From an uncultured Chlamydiae bacterium (GTDB taxonomy: Bacteria; Chlamydiota; Chlamydiia; Chlamydiales; 2-12-FULL-49-11), in the NCBI GenBank assembly GCA_937996705.1, contig CALKUQ010000047.1, forward strand, positions 1 to 36,195: DNA of 36,195 nucleotides, written 5' to 3'. The notes below the pieces were generated by a model. It saw only the letters and a program-made list of their open reading frames with translations, was not told the origin of the DNA and made no database searches. A program made the position numbers and the translations under genes. Shown here piece after piece: positions 21,308 through 31,119 of the stretch; within the stretch, counting starts at the first letter, position 1; every line of letters begins with the position of its first letter.

Positions 21308-24300
21308 CTATTTTTTTGTGAGGAGATTTGTCACGAGGGCTTCAAGTGTGGCGGGATTGGTTTGAGGGGGGAGGAGAAACGATTTTGGGGGGAGGGTGGT
21401 GTGCTCGGTGGCAAGGGTTTGGTTGAGGAATTTCAATGAGGTGTAGCCTTGTTTATTGGCGAAAATTCGGATCCGTGTCATGTGGTAGAGCCAGAGGACG
21501 CAGGAGGGGAATTTTCCAAATCGATCTTTGAGTTCTTCAAAGATCGATTCGACGTCTTGGTTGGATGAAGCCTCACCAAGGCGGTGATAAATTTCCAGGC
21601 GGAGAGAGGAGTCTGGGATGTACTCAGCTGAGAGTTTTGCGTCGTAGGCGAACTCGAGTTTGGTCTCAAGGAATGAGGTAGGCGACTCGTTTTTAAGTGC
21701 TTCTATCGCTCTTTTGAGGAGTTTGCAGTAGAGGTGGAAGCCGATGCTTGAGACGTGCCCTGACTGTTGAACACCAAGGATGTCTCCCGCCCCTCGCAGT
21801 TCAAGATCTCGCATGGCAAGTTTCATCCCCCCGCCAAAGCCTGAAGTTTCGACAAGGGCATTGAGTCGCTTTTGAGAAATTTCTGGAAGTTGCCTCTGTT
21901 TTGGGATCATAAAATAGGCGTATGCTGTCTTATTCCATCTCCCGACACGTCCTCGAAGCTGGTATAAATCAGAGATGCCAAAGGTGTCGGCTCGGTCTAT
22001 GAAGATGGTGTTTGCGTTTGGGATGTCGAGGCCGTTTTCGATGATAGTAGTTGCCACAAGGACGTTGAGCTCTCCGTGTTTAAATGCGTGAAAGACATCA
22101 TCAATTTGGTTGCTTTCCATTTGACCATGAACCACTCCTACCTTAGCTGCAGGGACTAATTTCTCTAGGTCGTCTGCTACTTTGTAGATCGAATCGACCC
22201 GGTTGTGAATGAAAAAAACCTGTCCGTCTCTAGAAAGTTCGCGCAAGATGGCGTTTTTAATTAGAGATTCCTCTCTTTCAACAAGCATGCTTTTAATGGG
22301 GAGTCGATCTTGAGGGGGGGAGTTGATGACAGAGAGTTTTCTTGCACCAACCAAAGATAGATACAGGGTTCTTGGGATCGGTGTTGCGCTCATGCTTAGA
22401 GAGTGAACCCCTGTTTGGAACGCTTTTAATTTCTCTTTTGCTCGGACGCCAAAACGCTGTTCTTCATCGATGATTACTAGACCTAAATCTTTGAAGAGAA
22501 CGTCGCTTCCAATCATCCGGTGGGTGCCAATTAAAATATCGACCTTCCCTTCGGCAAGTTTTAACAACGTCTCTTTATTCTCTTTAGCGGTTTGGAATCT
22601 AGAGACAAGGGCGATATTTACTGGAAAAAGGGCCATTCGCTCTTTAAAGGATTCGTAATGTTGTAGGGCAAGAACCGTGGTAGGGACTAGTACAGCAACC
22701 TGTTTTTTCCCGTCAGCAACCATTTTAAAAGCGGAACGCATGGCCACTTCAGTTTTTCCATAACCGACATCGCCGCAAAGAAGGCGTTCCATAGACTCAG
22801 GGGTCATTAGGTCTCCATGAATTTCTGAAACCGCACGAAGTTGGTCTTCGGTTGCATGAAAGGGGAACGCTTTTTCAAAAGCTTCAATTTCGGCGCTATC
22901 AGGCGGGCAGGCAAAACCCCCTTTGATTTTTCTCTCGGCTTGCATGTGCAATAAGTCTTTTGCGTAACCAAGGATGGCTTGCTGCGCCTTAACTTTTGTT
23001 TTTGCCCAATTGTTTGTCCCTAGTTTGTTGAGGACAGGCTTTTCTTCCCCAGCTCCTATAAATCTAGAAATTAGGTGAGATTGTGATGCGGGGGCGTAGA
23101 GTTTGCTATTTCCTGCGTACTCAATAATGAAAAACTCATCTTCGATCCCTAGGTGATTTTTCTGTTTTTCAATCCCTAGAAACTTACCAATTCCGCTGTG
23201 AAAATGGACGACAAAATCCCCAGGGGCCAAGTCATGGAAATCGGAAAGGGGGGTTTGGTAGGTAGAGCGCCAGGCGGTGCTTCGCAGTTTTGGCCTGTGA
23301 GAAAATTCTGTAAAGGGGATAAAGGTGGTTTTGTCAAAACCAAAACCGCTAGAGAGATACCCCTGAATAAATTTTGAGTTTTCTGGAAGTGGGGCAAGAG
23401 AGGCTCTTACGGAGGCCTCCTCTTTTTCCCCTTCGACTAAAAAAATAGGGGCTGCTTGAGGGTTAAGATTTGTGATATCGATGGTGTAAAAGGGGGTAGG
23501 GCATTTGGTAAAGGAGAGCTTTTTGCCAAACATATCATTTTCTATAGGGTGTTTGGAGAAATAGATCTTTTGCCTCTTCTCCTCTAGAAACGTGTGAAAA
23601 TCTGCAAAAAATCGAGACTTAAAGCCAGCGAGCTCTTTGAGTTGAACGAAGTGATCTTCGCAGGCTAGAAGGTCTTCAAAGATAACAACGGCCTCTGGCA
23701 TATAATCGAGTAGGGATTCAAGTTGTCCCTCTTTTAAGAGGGAGCCATATTCATCTGCGTGAGAAAAAGTAATTTCGGAAACTTTTGATGCCGATCGTTG
23801 GCTCATGGGGTCGAAAATACGGATTGATTCAACGACGTTGCCAAAAAATTCAATTCGATACGGCGATTTTTCAGAAATAGGGAAGACGTCAATAATTCCC
23901 CCTCGCACTGCGAATTTTCCTTTGTCATCGACTAATTTAGAGCGTTCATAACCAAGTGTTGTGAAAATTTCAATAAAATCATCAAAGGGGACTTCCTCCC
24001 CCTCCGTAATTTTCCAAAATAGGGAGGAGAGAGTCTTTCTTGAGACCACTTTTTGTAAAAAAGATTGAAGGGAGGTGAGGAGAATGTGGGGCGATTTTGC
24101 AGAGGATAATCTATGCAACACCTCAAGCCTTCTTCCCATGATGTCTCTGCTTGGAGGGATTTCTTCGCCAGGGAGGGCTTCCCAAGAGGGGAGCTCAAGT
24201 AAGCCTTCAGGCTGGAAAAAAGAGAGGTCTTGAAAGAGTTGATTTTCGTGCGAATCACTTTTTATTACAATTACATTTTTAGAAGAAAATTTTTGAATCG

Positions 24301-24406
24301 CATGGATCAGAAGGGCCATGGGACTTTCCCAAAGACCTTCAAAGAGAAGCGATTCGCCTTTGCAAACCCTCTCCTTTAAATTTTCAAAAAAAGGTCCTTC
24401 TAACAC
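21308..24406 (-). CDS. mfd: Transcription-repair coupling factor Mfd
   Basis: About 1032 aa. Mfd removes RNA polymerase stalled at DNA lesions and recruits UvrA. All parts can be seen in order: UvrB-like N-terminal module (RGGIIDVFP), RNA polymerase-interacting domain (PGDFVVHFHSGIGKFLG; FIIEYAGNSKLYAP), then a RecG-like translocase with Walker A GDVGYGKTEVAMRSAF (about 545-560), DEEQRFG, SMSATPIPRTL, and motifs IV-VI (RGRVGRW). The C-terminal regulatory domain follows. GTG at 24406 is preferred: the family N-terminus aligns there and a TATAAT (24435-24440, minus strand) lies just upstream, though with a poor -35. The frame is open to ATG at 24481, but this would overlap the start of the divergent gene and has no ribosome-binding site. 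Shorter than E. coli Mfd (1148 aa) but typical of Chlamydiae. Confidence 0.95.
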   Translation of the reverse strand: MLEGPFFENLKERVCKGESLLFEGLWESPMALLIHAIQKFSSKNVIVIKSDSHENQLFQDLSFFQPEGLLELPSWEALPGEEIPPSRDIMGRRLEVLHRLSSAKSPHILLTSLQSFLQKVVSRKTLSSLFWKITEGEEVPFDDFIEIFTTLGYERSKLVDDKGKFAVRGGIIDVFPISEKSPYRIEFFGNVVESIRIFDPMSQRSASKVSEITFSHADEYGSLLKEGQLESLLDYMPEAVVIFEDLLACEDHFVQLKELAGFKSRFFADFHTFLEEKRQKIYFSKHPIENDMFGKKLSFTKCPTPFYTIDITNLNPQAAPIFLVEGEKEEASVRASLAPLPENSKFIQGYLSSGFGFDKTTFIPFTEFSHRPKLRSTAWRSTYQTPLSDFHDLAPGDFVVHFHSGIGKFLGIEKQKNHLGIEDEFFIIEYAGNSKLYAPASQSHLISRFIGAGEEKPVLNKLGTNNWAKTKVKAQQAILGYAKDLLHMQAERKIKGGFACPPDSAEIEAFEKAFPFHATEDQLRAVSEIHGDLMTPESMERLLCGDVGYGKTEVAMRSAFKMVADGKKQVAVLVPTTVLALQHYESFKERMALFPVNIALVSRFQTAKENKETLLKLAEGKVDILIGTHRMIGSDVLFKDLGLVIIDEEQRFGVRAKEKLKAFQTGVHSLSMSATPIPRTLYLSLVGARKLSVINSPPQDRLPIKSMLVEREESLIKNAILRELSRDGQVFFIHNRVDSIYKVADDLEKLVPAAKVGVVHGQMESNQIDDVFHAFKHGELNVLVATTIIENGLDIPNANTIFIDRADTFGISDLYQLRGRVGRWNKTAYAYFMIPKQRQLPEISQKRLNALVETSGFGGGMKLAMRDLELRGAGDILGVQQSGHVSSIGFHLYCKLLKRAIEALKNESPTSFLETKLEFAYDAKLSAEYIPDSSLRLEIYHRLGEASSNQDVESIFEELKDRFGKFPSCVLWLYHMTRIRIFANKQGYTSLKFLNQTLATEHTTLPPKSFLLPPQTNPATLEALVTNLLTKK

Positions 24407-24479
24407 TTCCTGATTCCCTATATTGTGACGATCTATTATACAGATAGATGGTAAAAAAACTAAAGGAGAACTTTGTCTC

Positions 24480-25088
24480 ATGAGAGTCTTTTTGTTTTTT
24501 CTTGCTCTCCAAACAAGTGCTTGCGCAAGCCAATTAGTGTTAAGCTCTTCAAGAAATGGACCTGCTGCGAAAACTCAGATTTATCTATTTAAACCAAATG
24601 CCCTTCTCCCGAATTTTCAAACAGGGATGAAAGTAAACTCTTCACTTGATGGAGTAGGAATCTCTTATAGGCGGGGGGCCTTGCTCGGATTTTATGATTT
24701 TGAAATTTTTCATACCGGCCATGCCTTTATTTTTGACCGAGAGGAAAAAATCAAGGGTGCTGCCCAGACGGGTAATTTCACCCTTGCTAGGGGTCTTGCG
24801 ACTTCGGGAAAGCATCTTAAAAGTTATGTTCTTGGGGGGGGAGGGGCAAGTTATAATGTTGCCTCTTTAGGGAGATTCACTAGGACTGTCCAGCCCATTA
24901 TTACGACAAAAATTGGTGTTGATTGGAATTGGGGTTTTGTAGACTTTGGATACAACATCCCAGTTCCCCCGCTTGGATATGAATACAACATAGTGACTCA
25001 AACAGATGCTGGTTATACAACCACTCATGTTGAGCATAAATATTCATTTATTCCAGTTACGAGAATTGGGATAGGATTCACGTTTTAA
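24480..25088 (+). CDS. Small exported beta-rich protein, possible outer-membrane barrel
   Basis: A 202-aa protein with a signal peptide (MRVFLFFLALQTSACAS, cleavage likely near residue 17). A cysteine near the junction (SACAS) leaves open a lipoprotein reading, but the lipobox is imperfect. The mature part alternates hydrophobic and polar residues, is Gly/Tyr/Phe-rich, and ends in RIGIGFTF. A C-terminal Phe on a final amphipathic strand is the signal for BAM-dependent outer-membrane insertion. An eight-stranded barrel would fit this length. ATG at 24480 has AAAGGAG 10-11 nt upstream. It is followed by a clear terminator, so it stands alone. No family is recognised beyond this. Confidence 0.78.
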   Translation: MRVFLFFLALQTSACASQLVLSSSRNGPAAKTQIYLFKPNALLPNFQTGMKVNSSLDGVGISYRRGALLGFYDFEIFHTGHAFIFDREEKIKGAAQTGNFTLARGLATSGKHLKSYVLGGGGASYNVASLGRFTRTVQPIITTKIGVDWNWGFVDFGYNIPVPPLGYEYNIVTQTDAGYTTTHVEHKYSFIPVTRIGIGFTF

Positions 25089-25120
25089 CTCATCTTGCAC
25101 GGCTTGTAAGGTGAGTTTTT
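25087..25120 (+). terminator. Rho-independent terminator after the exported protein gene
   Basis: AACTCA-t-CTTGC (25087-25098) pairs with GTAAG-g-TGAGTT (25106-25117) across a 7-nt loop; a central U-G wobble joins the two halves. TTT follows on the plus strand. It begins at the stop codon of the exported protein and lies between convergent genes. Confidence 0.75.
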
Positions 25121-25123
25121 AGA

Positions 25124-25486
25124 TCAACTGATTCTTAAAGTTAGGCTTTTGCAAGTTTGCTCTGTAAAGAGGGAAATTTCTGCTTGGGTATCTTCTAGTG
25201 ATCTTATTGTAAAATGGTTGATAGTAAAATCTCTACTCCTTTTGTTAAAGCATGCTAGTGTAAATGTTTTTGGTTCAGTTGTTAAAACTCCGATTAGATC
25301 GGCTTTGATCGTAAATCTTGAAAACTCTATAGACTGTTTTTCAAGCTCTTTTTCTATCCGACTGATAAGGTCATTTAGAGGGAGGCTCCTGTATGCTAAA
25401 ATGAAAGCTTTTTCCCTCCCCACACTCTCGGCTTCAGCCCTCTCTAAAAAGCAGGGTATGCTTGGTCCATATTTTATGCGATCCAT
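25124..25486 (-). CDS. Hypothetical protein, 120 aa
   Basis: Begins MDRIKYGPSIPCFLERAEAE. Mixed alpha/beta composition, no signal peptide or membrane segment. ATG at 25486 is preceded by TTGGAGAATTT, a strong ribosome-binding site, which favours this strand over a 132-aa antisense frame covering the same bases. It converges on the exported-protein gene across a shared terminator. No family is recognised. Confidence 0.66.
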   Translation of the reverse strand: MDRIKYGPSIPCFLERAEAESVGREKAFILAYRSLPLNDLISRIEKELEKQSIEFSRFTIKADLIGVLTTEPKTFTLACFNKRSRDFTINHFTIRSLEDTQAEISLFTEQTCKSLTLRIS

Positions 25487-25580
25487 AAATTCTCCAATTT
25501 ATTTTCGGAATAATTATGCACAAGTTTATGGTTTTTCCATAGTTTAAAAATAGTTTTTTAATGAAAAACTTAGAAGTCCT

Positions 25581-25607
25581 CCCCTCCAATTTGTAAACAT
25601 GGAGGGG
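25581..25607 (-). terminator. Probable alaS terminator hairpin
   Basis: CCCCTCCA (25581-25588) pairs perfectly with TGGAGGGG (25600-25607), 11-nt loop, 18 nt beyond the alaS stop. On the minus strand TTTTT comes about 12 nt later; the plus strand has TAATTTTTT nearby. The GC-rich stem makes a terminator likely. Confidence 0.58.
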
Positions 25608-25624
25608 GCTAGAGGGGTAATTTT

Positions 25625-28201
25625 TTAGAGGAGTTTTGTTAGAAGGGTGTGGGCGAGCTCAAGGGATTGGCCAATTGCTGAGGGGTCTTTGCCTCCAGAT
25701 TGGGCAGTATCAGGTTTCCCTCCGCCCGTTCCTCCGATGGGGGCTGAAATTTCTGGGAGGAGTTTGTTTGCATGGATTCCCTTGGCTATAAGGGTGGGAC
25801 TCACCCGTAGGAGGAGGCCGCAACGCCCTTCCCCTTGAGTGGCGAGAAGGAGGGCTCCCTCTCCTAGTTTGCTCATGAGGTCGTTTGCAAGGGGCATAAG
25901 TTCGTCTTTTTGGACTGAGACCTCTGCGATAATTACGGGTGTCGAATTAATGAGCAGCTTTTTGCTAAAAAGTTCCTCTCTGAGGTGGCCGATTTGAATT
26001 TTACGCATTGCCTTGATTTCGGCTGTAAGTCTTTTTTGTTCTTCTAGTAAGCTTGCAATGGACCCTTTCAAAAGATCTTCTTTTGCATACATAAATAGTT
26101 CTGCCTGCTTGCCTGTTGCCGCTTCAATTCTCCTGACACCTGCTGCAACGCTCCCTTCCGAGGTGATTCTAAAAAGGCCTATTTCTCCAAGATGACGGAC
26201 GTGGGTCCCCCCGCAAAGCTCTTTTGAAAAATGATCGATATCGACGACACGGACCTCTGCTCCATATTTTTCCCCAAAAAATTGTTTGATTTCGTTTTTT
26301 TGTTTGATCGACTCGTAGGAGGAGGTGTAAGTAGAAACAGGGCCATTTTGATGGATTTTATCATTCACAAGTTCTTCAACCTGTTTGATTTCCTCAGGAG
26401 TCATCGCTTTGTGGTGAGAAAAATCAAAACGGAGCTTGGTTGCATCTACAAGGGAGCCTGCTTGTCGGATGTGTGGCCCGAGCACTTTTTCTAGAGCCCA
26501 ATGGAGAAGGTGTGTCGCAGTGTGATTTCTCCCCACTAAGCTTCTCTCTGAGTGGGTTACTCCTGCATGAACCGGCTCTCCTAGTAAAATTGTCCCCTGT
26601 TCGAGTTTTCCTGTGTGGAGGATAATTCCTGGGTAGGGCTTTGTCGCTTTTGTTACATGAAATAGAGCTTTGTCGTGGGTGATTTTGCCGCTGTCTCCAA
26701 CTTGCCCCCCCCCTTCGCCATAAAAGGGTGTAATATCTAAGATGAGAGAGCCTTCCTCTCCGGCATCGAGTCGATCTCTAAATTGGCCTCCTGAAAGAAT
26801 TCCGACAATTGTCCCATCCCCTTGGAGATGGTCGTAACCAGTAAATTCACACTCTCCGTTTTTTTCAAGAAAATGGGCAAACTGATTCTCTTGGGCTACT
26901 TGAGAGTGTTTTACGTGTGCACTTCTTGAGCGCTCTTTAGCAGCCTCTTCGAGGAGCATATAGGATTCGAGATTTACGTTCAGCCCGTTGTCTTTTGCAA
27001 TGAGGAGGATTTCTTCAACAGGGAAGCCGTAGGTGTCTTTTAATTTAAAGGCATCTTCTCCACTGATTTGCTTGGATTGAGTTGCCCCTTCAATGATATT
27101 GGCTAAAATGTTTCCCCCTTTTTTTAAGGTTCGGAAAAAGCCCTCTTCTTCGCGCGTGATAATCTCACAAATTTTTGATTCGGAATCTTTTAGCTCTGGA
27201 TAGCTTCCCCCCATGAGGTCTAACAGGGTGGGGAATAGTTTTGCTAGAAAGGGGGTGTCAAAACCGAGTTTTTTCCCATAACGAACGGCCCGCCTTAGCA
27301 CTTTACGCTGAACGTAGCCTCGGTCTAAATTGCTAGGTACTGATCCGTCTGCGATGGTAAAGGCAAGCATCCTAAGGTGATCAGCAATTACATGAAAAGA
27401 GGGTTTATCTGTTTCATAATGAACACCTGAAAGGTTTTCGGTCTTTGCGATAATTGAACGGAGAACGTCTGTTTCGAAAACTGTGGTACTATTTATAAGA
27501 AGGGATGCGATTCTTTCTAGTCCCATTCCTGTGTCCACACACGGTTTAGGAAGGGGGGGCATTTTCCCAGAGGTCTCTTTATTAAATTGCATGAAAACGA
27601 GATTCCAAAATTCAAAAAAGCGTTCACCTTCACTATCTTCTAGGGGAGATCTTGCCTTGCTAAAGCTTTCTCCACGGTCATATAATAGCTCTGTGCAAGG
27701 GCCGCAAGGGCCTGTATCTCCCATCGACCAAAAATTATCTTTTGCCCCGAGCCTTACGATTCTTTTCTCAGGGAGGTATTTTTTCCAGATCTCAAATGCC
27801 TCATCATCATCTTGATAGACAGATACCCAAAGTTTTTCTATATCTAGATGAAAGACATTTGCAGTCGCTTCAAAGGCAAATCGGATCGCATCTTCTTTAA
27901 AATAGTCGGCAAACGAAAAATTTCCAAGCATTTCAAAAAATGTGAGGTGTCTTGTTGTAAATCCCACATTATCAAGATCGTTGTGCTTTCCTCCCACCCT
28001 TACGCACTTTTGAGAGGTGGCGGCCCTTGTGCAATCGAGCTTTGAAGAGCCTAAGAATACTGTTTTAAATTGATTCATCCCAGCATTGGTAAAAAGGATG
28101 GTAGGATCTTCGTGCGGAATGGTCGGGGAAGAGGATATGATTCTGTGATTCTGAGCCTTAAAAAAGTCCAAAAATCTGGTCCGAAGATTGTTTGTATCCA
28201 T
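25625..28201 (-). CDS. alaS: Alanyl-tRNA synthetase
   Basis: An 858-aa class II synthetase of normal length. Order seen: aminoacylation core starting with LRTRFLDFFKAQNH and motif 1 (ILFTNAGMNQFK), motif 2 (FTTRHLTFFEMLGNFSF), GDTGPCGPCTE, motif 3 region (DTGMGLERIA), then the editing domain with zinc-binding HTATHLL and CGGTHVRHLGE. The C-terminal dimerisation/C-Ala domain ends in a Gly-rich segment (IGGTGGGKPDTAQSGG). ATG at 28201 has AAGGG 9 nt upstream. It is divergent from tkt across 61 nt that share an AT-rich core (AATATAGCATAA), which may provide -10 elements for both directions. In C. trachomatis, from memory, mfd, alaS and tktB are also neighbours. Confidence 0.97.
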   Translation of the reverse strand: MDTNNLRTRFLDFFKAQNHRIISSSPTIPHEDPTILFTNAGMNQFKTVFLGSSKLDCTRAATSQKCVRVGGKHNDLDNVGFTTRHLTFFEMLGNFSFADYFKEDAIRFAFEATANVFHLDIEKLWVSVYQDDDEAFEIWKKYLPEKRIVRLGAKDNFWSMGDTGPCGPCTELLYDRGESFSKARSPLEDSEGERFFEFWNLVFMQFNKETSGKMPPLPKPCVDTGMGLERIASLLINSTTVFETDVLRSIIAKTENLSGVHYETDKPSFHVIADHLRMLAFTIADGSVPSNLDRGYVQRKVLRRAVRYGKKLGFDTPFLAKLFPTLLDLMGGSYPELKDSESKICEIITREEEGFFRTLKKGGNILANIIEGATQSKQISGEDAFKLKDTYGFPVEEILLIAKDNGLNVNLESYMLLEEAAKERSRSAHVKHSQVAQENQFAHFLEKNGECEFTGYDHLQGDGTIVGILSGGQFRDRLDAGEEGSLILDITPFYGEGGGQVGDSGKITHDKALFHVTKATKPYPGIILHTGKLEQGTILLGEPVHAGVTHSERSLVGRNHTATHLLHWALEKVLGPHIRQAGSLVDATKLRFDFSHHKAMTPEEIKQVEELVNDKIHQNGPVSTYTSSYESIKQKNEIKQFFGEKYGAEVRVVDIDHFSKELCGGTHVRHLGEIGLFRITSEGSVAAGVRRIEAATGKQAELFMYAKEDLLKGSIASLLEEQKRLTAEIKAMRKIQIGHLREELFSKKLLINSTPVIIAEVSVQKDELMPLANDLMSKLGEGALLLATQGEGRCGLLLRVSPTLIAKGIHANKLLPEISAPIGGTGGGKPDTAQSGGKDPSAIGQSLELAHTLLTKLL

Positions 28202-28262
28202 GGTTTTTTTCCCTTGCTAAGTTTTCATTTGCCGGACAGAATATAGCATAAAAGGGGCTCAT

Positions 28263-30239
28263 ATGGAAGAAGAAATGCTAAAAGAGATTGCCGGAACAAT
28301 CAGAGGATTGTCGATGGATGGTGTTCAAAAGGCAAATTCTGGTCATCCAGGACTTCCTATGGGATGTGCGGAGATAGGGGCCTATCTTTGGGGGGAGTTT
28401 TTAAAGTATAACCCTAAGAACCCTAATTGGTTAAACAGGGATAGATTCGTCTTGTCGGCAGGTCACGGCTCCATGTTTCTCTACTCCATGCTCCACCTAT
28501 CTGGTTACGATCTTTCCCTAGACGATTTGAAAAAATTTAGACAGCTTGGGTCAAAAACCCCCGGCCACCCAGAAATGCAAGATACTCCTGGTGTTGAGGC
28601 GACTACCGGTCCGCTCGGGCAGGGTATTGCAAATGCTGTTGGAATGGCGTTGAGTTACAAAATCTTAGAAAATAGATTTAATAGAGAGGGCTTCCCCGTT
28701 ATCAATAATAAAATTGTCTGCTTAGCTGGCGATGGGTGTATGATGGAGGGAGTTTCCAGTGAGGCCTCTTCTTTTGCTGGGCATCTGGGGTTAAATAATT
28801 TGATTTTGATTTATGATATGAACTACGTCACCTTGGACGGAGAGTGGAAAGACAGCTGCTCTGATGATCAAGTCCTTCGTTATAAGTCGTATGGATGGGA
28901 TGTGGTTGTCATTAAAGACGGAAATGATATCGGCGAAATCACTAGAGTGTTTCAAAATTTTCCTGAACAAAGGGAAAAGCCCCTGTTAGTAATTTTGCAC
29001 ACAGTCATTGGAAAAGGTGCAGCGGCTAAAGAGGGGACTTGTAAAGTGCATGGCTCGCCCCTTGGGGAAGAGGTGTTAGTTGCTACTAAGAAAAAATTGG
29101 GATTGCCTTCGGAAAGCTTTTATGTCTCGCCATCGGTTCGGGAATTTTTTCAAGAGAGGCAAAAAAAGTGTCAGCAAGAGGAAGATGAGTGGAAGGGGAT
29201 GTTTGAAAGGTGGAAAAACGCCCATCCAGATCTGTATGAACTCTACCTAAAGATGGAGAATCATAACATCTCTGAAGCGCTAAAAGGGGAGATTTTGAAG
29301 CTGCCGACCGAGGAGAAGATGGCCGGGAGAAAGATGTCAAATGTGGTATTAAATTTCCTTTCAGAAAAATTGGATTATTTACTCATTGGTTCTGCAGATT
29401 TATCGGAATCAGATTTTACTTTCATAAAAAATGCTAAGCCAGTTCTTCCTAAAAATTTTGAAGGAAAGATTGTCCGTTACGGCATCAGAGAGTTTGCCAT
29501 GACGGCAATGGCCAATGGAATTGCCACCACTCTGTTAAGACCAGTGGTGGGGACTTTTTTCTGCTTTTCCGATTATGCCCGTCCTGCAATTAGACTAGGG
29601 TGCCTCTCCCATTTGCCGACAGTGCTTATTTATACACACGACTCTATTGGTTTAGGGGAAGATGGTCCAACCCATCAGCCGGTAGAGCACTTAGCGGCTC
29701 TTCGTGCCATGCCAAATTTGTATGTTTTTAGACCAGGCGATGCCAATGAGGTAAAGAGGGCCTATATTTGGACTCTAGAACATAAAACAAGCCCTGTCGC
29801 CCTTGTTTTAACAAGACAGCCTTTACCAACATTTAGAGAGACTGATTCTGACGGAGCGATGAAAGGTGGGTATATCGTGCTAGAAGAGGATCGAAAAAAA
29901 CCTGCTGATTATATTTTAATAGGTACAGGTTCTGAACTCCAATTAGCAATCGAAGTGGGGAAAAAGTTAATCGGTGAGGGGAAAAATGTGAGAGTAGTAT
30001 CGCTCCCATGTCATAGGCTCTTTGAAGATCAAGATTTTCAATATAAAGAACAGGTAATGGGCGGCTCTGCTGCTAAGCGGGTAAGTATTGAAGCGGGAGT
30101 CTCTATGGGCTGGGAGAGGTATGTAGGCCCTGAGGGGATTATGATTAGTATCAATGAGTTTGGAAGATCGGCCCCTATTAATGACGTGATGAAGTTCTTT
30201 GGCTTTACAATAGATCAAATTTATGATCGCATTAAGTAG
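28263..30239 (+). CDS. tkt: Transketolase
   Basis: A 658-aa ThDP enzyme moving two-carbon units in the non-oxidative pentose phosphate pathway, which supplies ribose 5-phosphate and erythrose 4-phosphate. Seen: QKANSGHPGLPMG near residue 25, SAGHGSM, TTGPLGQGIANAVGMA, and the ThDP/Mg motif GDGCMMEGVSSEASSFAGHL. The pyrimidine domain has RYGIREFAMTAMANG with the catalytic Glu, THDSIGLGEDGPTHQPVEHL, and RPGDANE. The length is standard. ATG at 28263 has AAAAGGGG upstream. Its last 17 nt overlap the start of the next gene, a secreted protein, so the two share a transcript. Confidence 0.97.
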   Translation: MEEEMLKEIAGTIRGLSMDGVQKANSGHPGLPMGCAEIGAYLWGEFLKYNPKNPNWLNRDRFVLSAGHGSMFLYSMLHLSGYDLSLDDLKKFRQLGSKTPGHPEMQDTPGVEATTGPLGQGIANAVGMALSYKILENRFNREGFPVINNKIVCLAGDGCMMEGVSSEASSFAGHLGLNNLILIYDMNYVTLDGEWKDSCSDDQVLRYKSYGWDVVVIKDGNDIGEITRVFQNFPEQREKPLLVILHTVIGKGAAAKEGTCKVHGSPLGEEVLVATKKKLGLPSESFYVSPSVREFFQERQKKCQQEEDEWKGMFERWKNAHPDLYELYLKMENHNISEALKGEILKLPTEEKMAGRKMSNVVLNFLSEKLDYLLIGSADLSESDFTFIKNAKPVLPKNFEGKIVRYGIREFAMTAMANGIATTLLRPVVGTFFCFSDYARPAIRLGCLSHLPTVLIYTHDSIGLGEDGPTHQPVEHLAALRAMPNLYVFRPGDANEVKRAYIWTLEHKTSPVALVLTRQPLPTFRETDSDGAMKGGYIVLEEDRKKPADYILIGTGSELQLAIEVGKKLIGEGKNVRVVSLPCHRLFEDQDFQYKEQVMGGSAAKRVSIEAGVSMGWERYVGPEGIMISINEFGRSAPINDVMKFFGFTIDQIYDRIK

Positions 30240-31110
30240 AATACTTCTGGTTTTTTCTGTAGCAATTCTCCAAGCGGCAAGTGGTGGTGTGATCACCACA
30301 AATACGCTGGGAGAGTATTTTGATCCGGTAGCAAATAGTACTTTGCGCTACATCTACGGTCAGGTAGTTGTAGATGCAAATAGCGCTACCCTTTCAATTT
30401 TCCTGCCGCTGATTACAACCTCGGGTGTTGAGGCTACTGTTTTGTCAGAGGGGCTTGCCCATTTTACGATTAAAGCGGTAGCAAAGACAAAAACGTTTGC
30501 CCAAATTCAGGCAGATAAACAGTTATCTGCCGATATTCAAATCACAGCGATCCCCAATTTGACAGCAATTCCAGGTTATCAATTGAATCTGCAACTCCTG
30601 GGCCAATACTTAAATACCAATATCTTTAGCACCCCAAACCCTGTTCAATATTTCAACTTGCAGATGTTTCCTCAACTAGTAGTCTATACGGGAGGACTTA
30701 CTCAGCCTGTTTACTGCGACATTTACTTTAACAAAAACCCGTCAAAAAAATGGATTTTGTCTGCGGAGAATAATTTTATCTCCAAGGGGCTTTTTCTATC
30801 CCAAGATTGGACGACTAATCTGATAGCCCTCTCAAAAACAAATGTGAGCTCCACCCTTACCTGTACTCTCCAAATTCCGGCGACCTCGTTTACAAATATT
30901 GAGCAAGGGACCTACCTCATTCGAATCGCAGCAGTGATGGCCCCTTTAGCCTCTCTTTCTGGATTGCCAGCAACTCAACTAATAAATTTGCAAAAACTCG
31001 TCTATAACTCGGCAGGCCAATCTGTCTATTCAAATTCGACAAATGCCGCAGCAAATCTTATCTATCTAAACAAACAGATTGCTGAGCTTGTCTCAGAAAA
31101 TTCCTTGTAA
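30223..31110 (+). CDS. Secreted hypothetical protein coupled to tkt
   Basis: A 295-aa protein with a good signal peptide (IALSRILLVFSVAILQAASG, cleavage near residue 20). The mature part is Thr/Ser/Asn-rich and beta-prone, with two cysteines (VYCDIYF and LTCTLQIP regions) that could form a disulphide in the periplasm or outer envelope. No lipobox and no terminal aromatic barrel signal are present (it ends SENSL). It starts inside the tkt stop region with a 17-nt overlap and no clear ribosome-binding site of its own, implying translational coupling to tkt. Function is unknown; pairing with transketolase does not obviously explain it. Confidence 0.78.
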   Translation: MIALSRILLVFSVAILQAASGGVITTNTLGEYFDPVANSTLRYIYGQVVVDANSATLSIFLPLITTSGVEATVLSEGLAHFTIKAVAKTKTFAQIQADKQLSADIQITAIPNLTAIPGYQLNLQLLGQYLNTNIFSTPNPVQYFNLQMFPQLVVYTGGLTQPVYCDIYFNKNPSKKWILSAENNFISKGLFLSQDWTTNLIALSKTNVSSTLTCTLQIPATSFTNIEQGTYLIRIAAVMAPLASLSGLPATQLINLQKLVYNSAGQSVYSNSTNAAANLIYLNKQIAELVSENSL

Positions 31111-31119
31111 TTGACTTCA

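Noticed and set aside
25149..25547. 132-aa open frame on the plus strand
   Set aside because: It is antisense to the 120-aa gene, which has TTGGAGAATTT before its ATG. The plus-strand frame has no ribosome-binding site and an unlikely composition.
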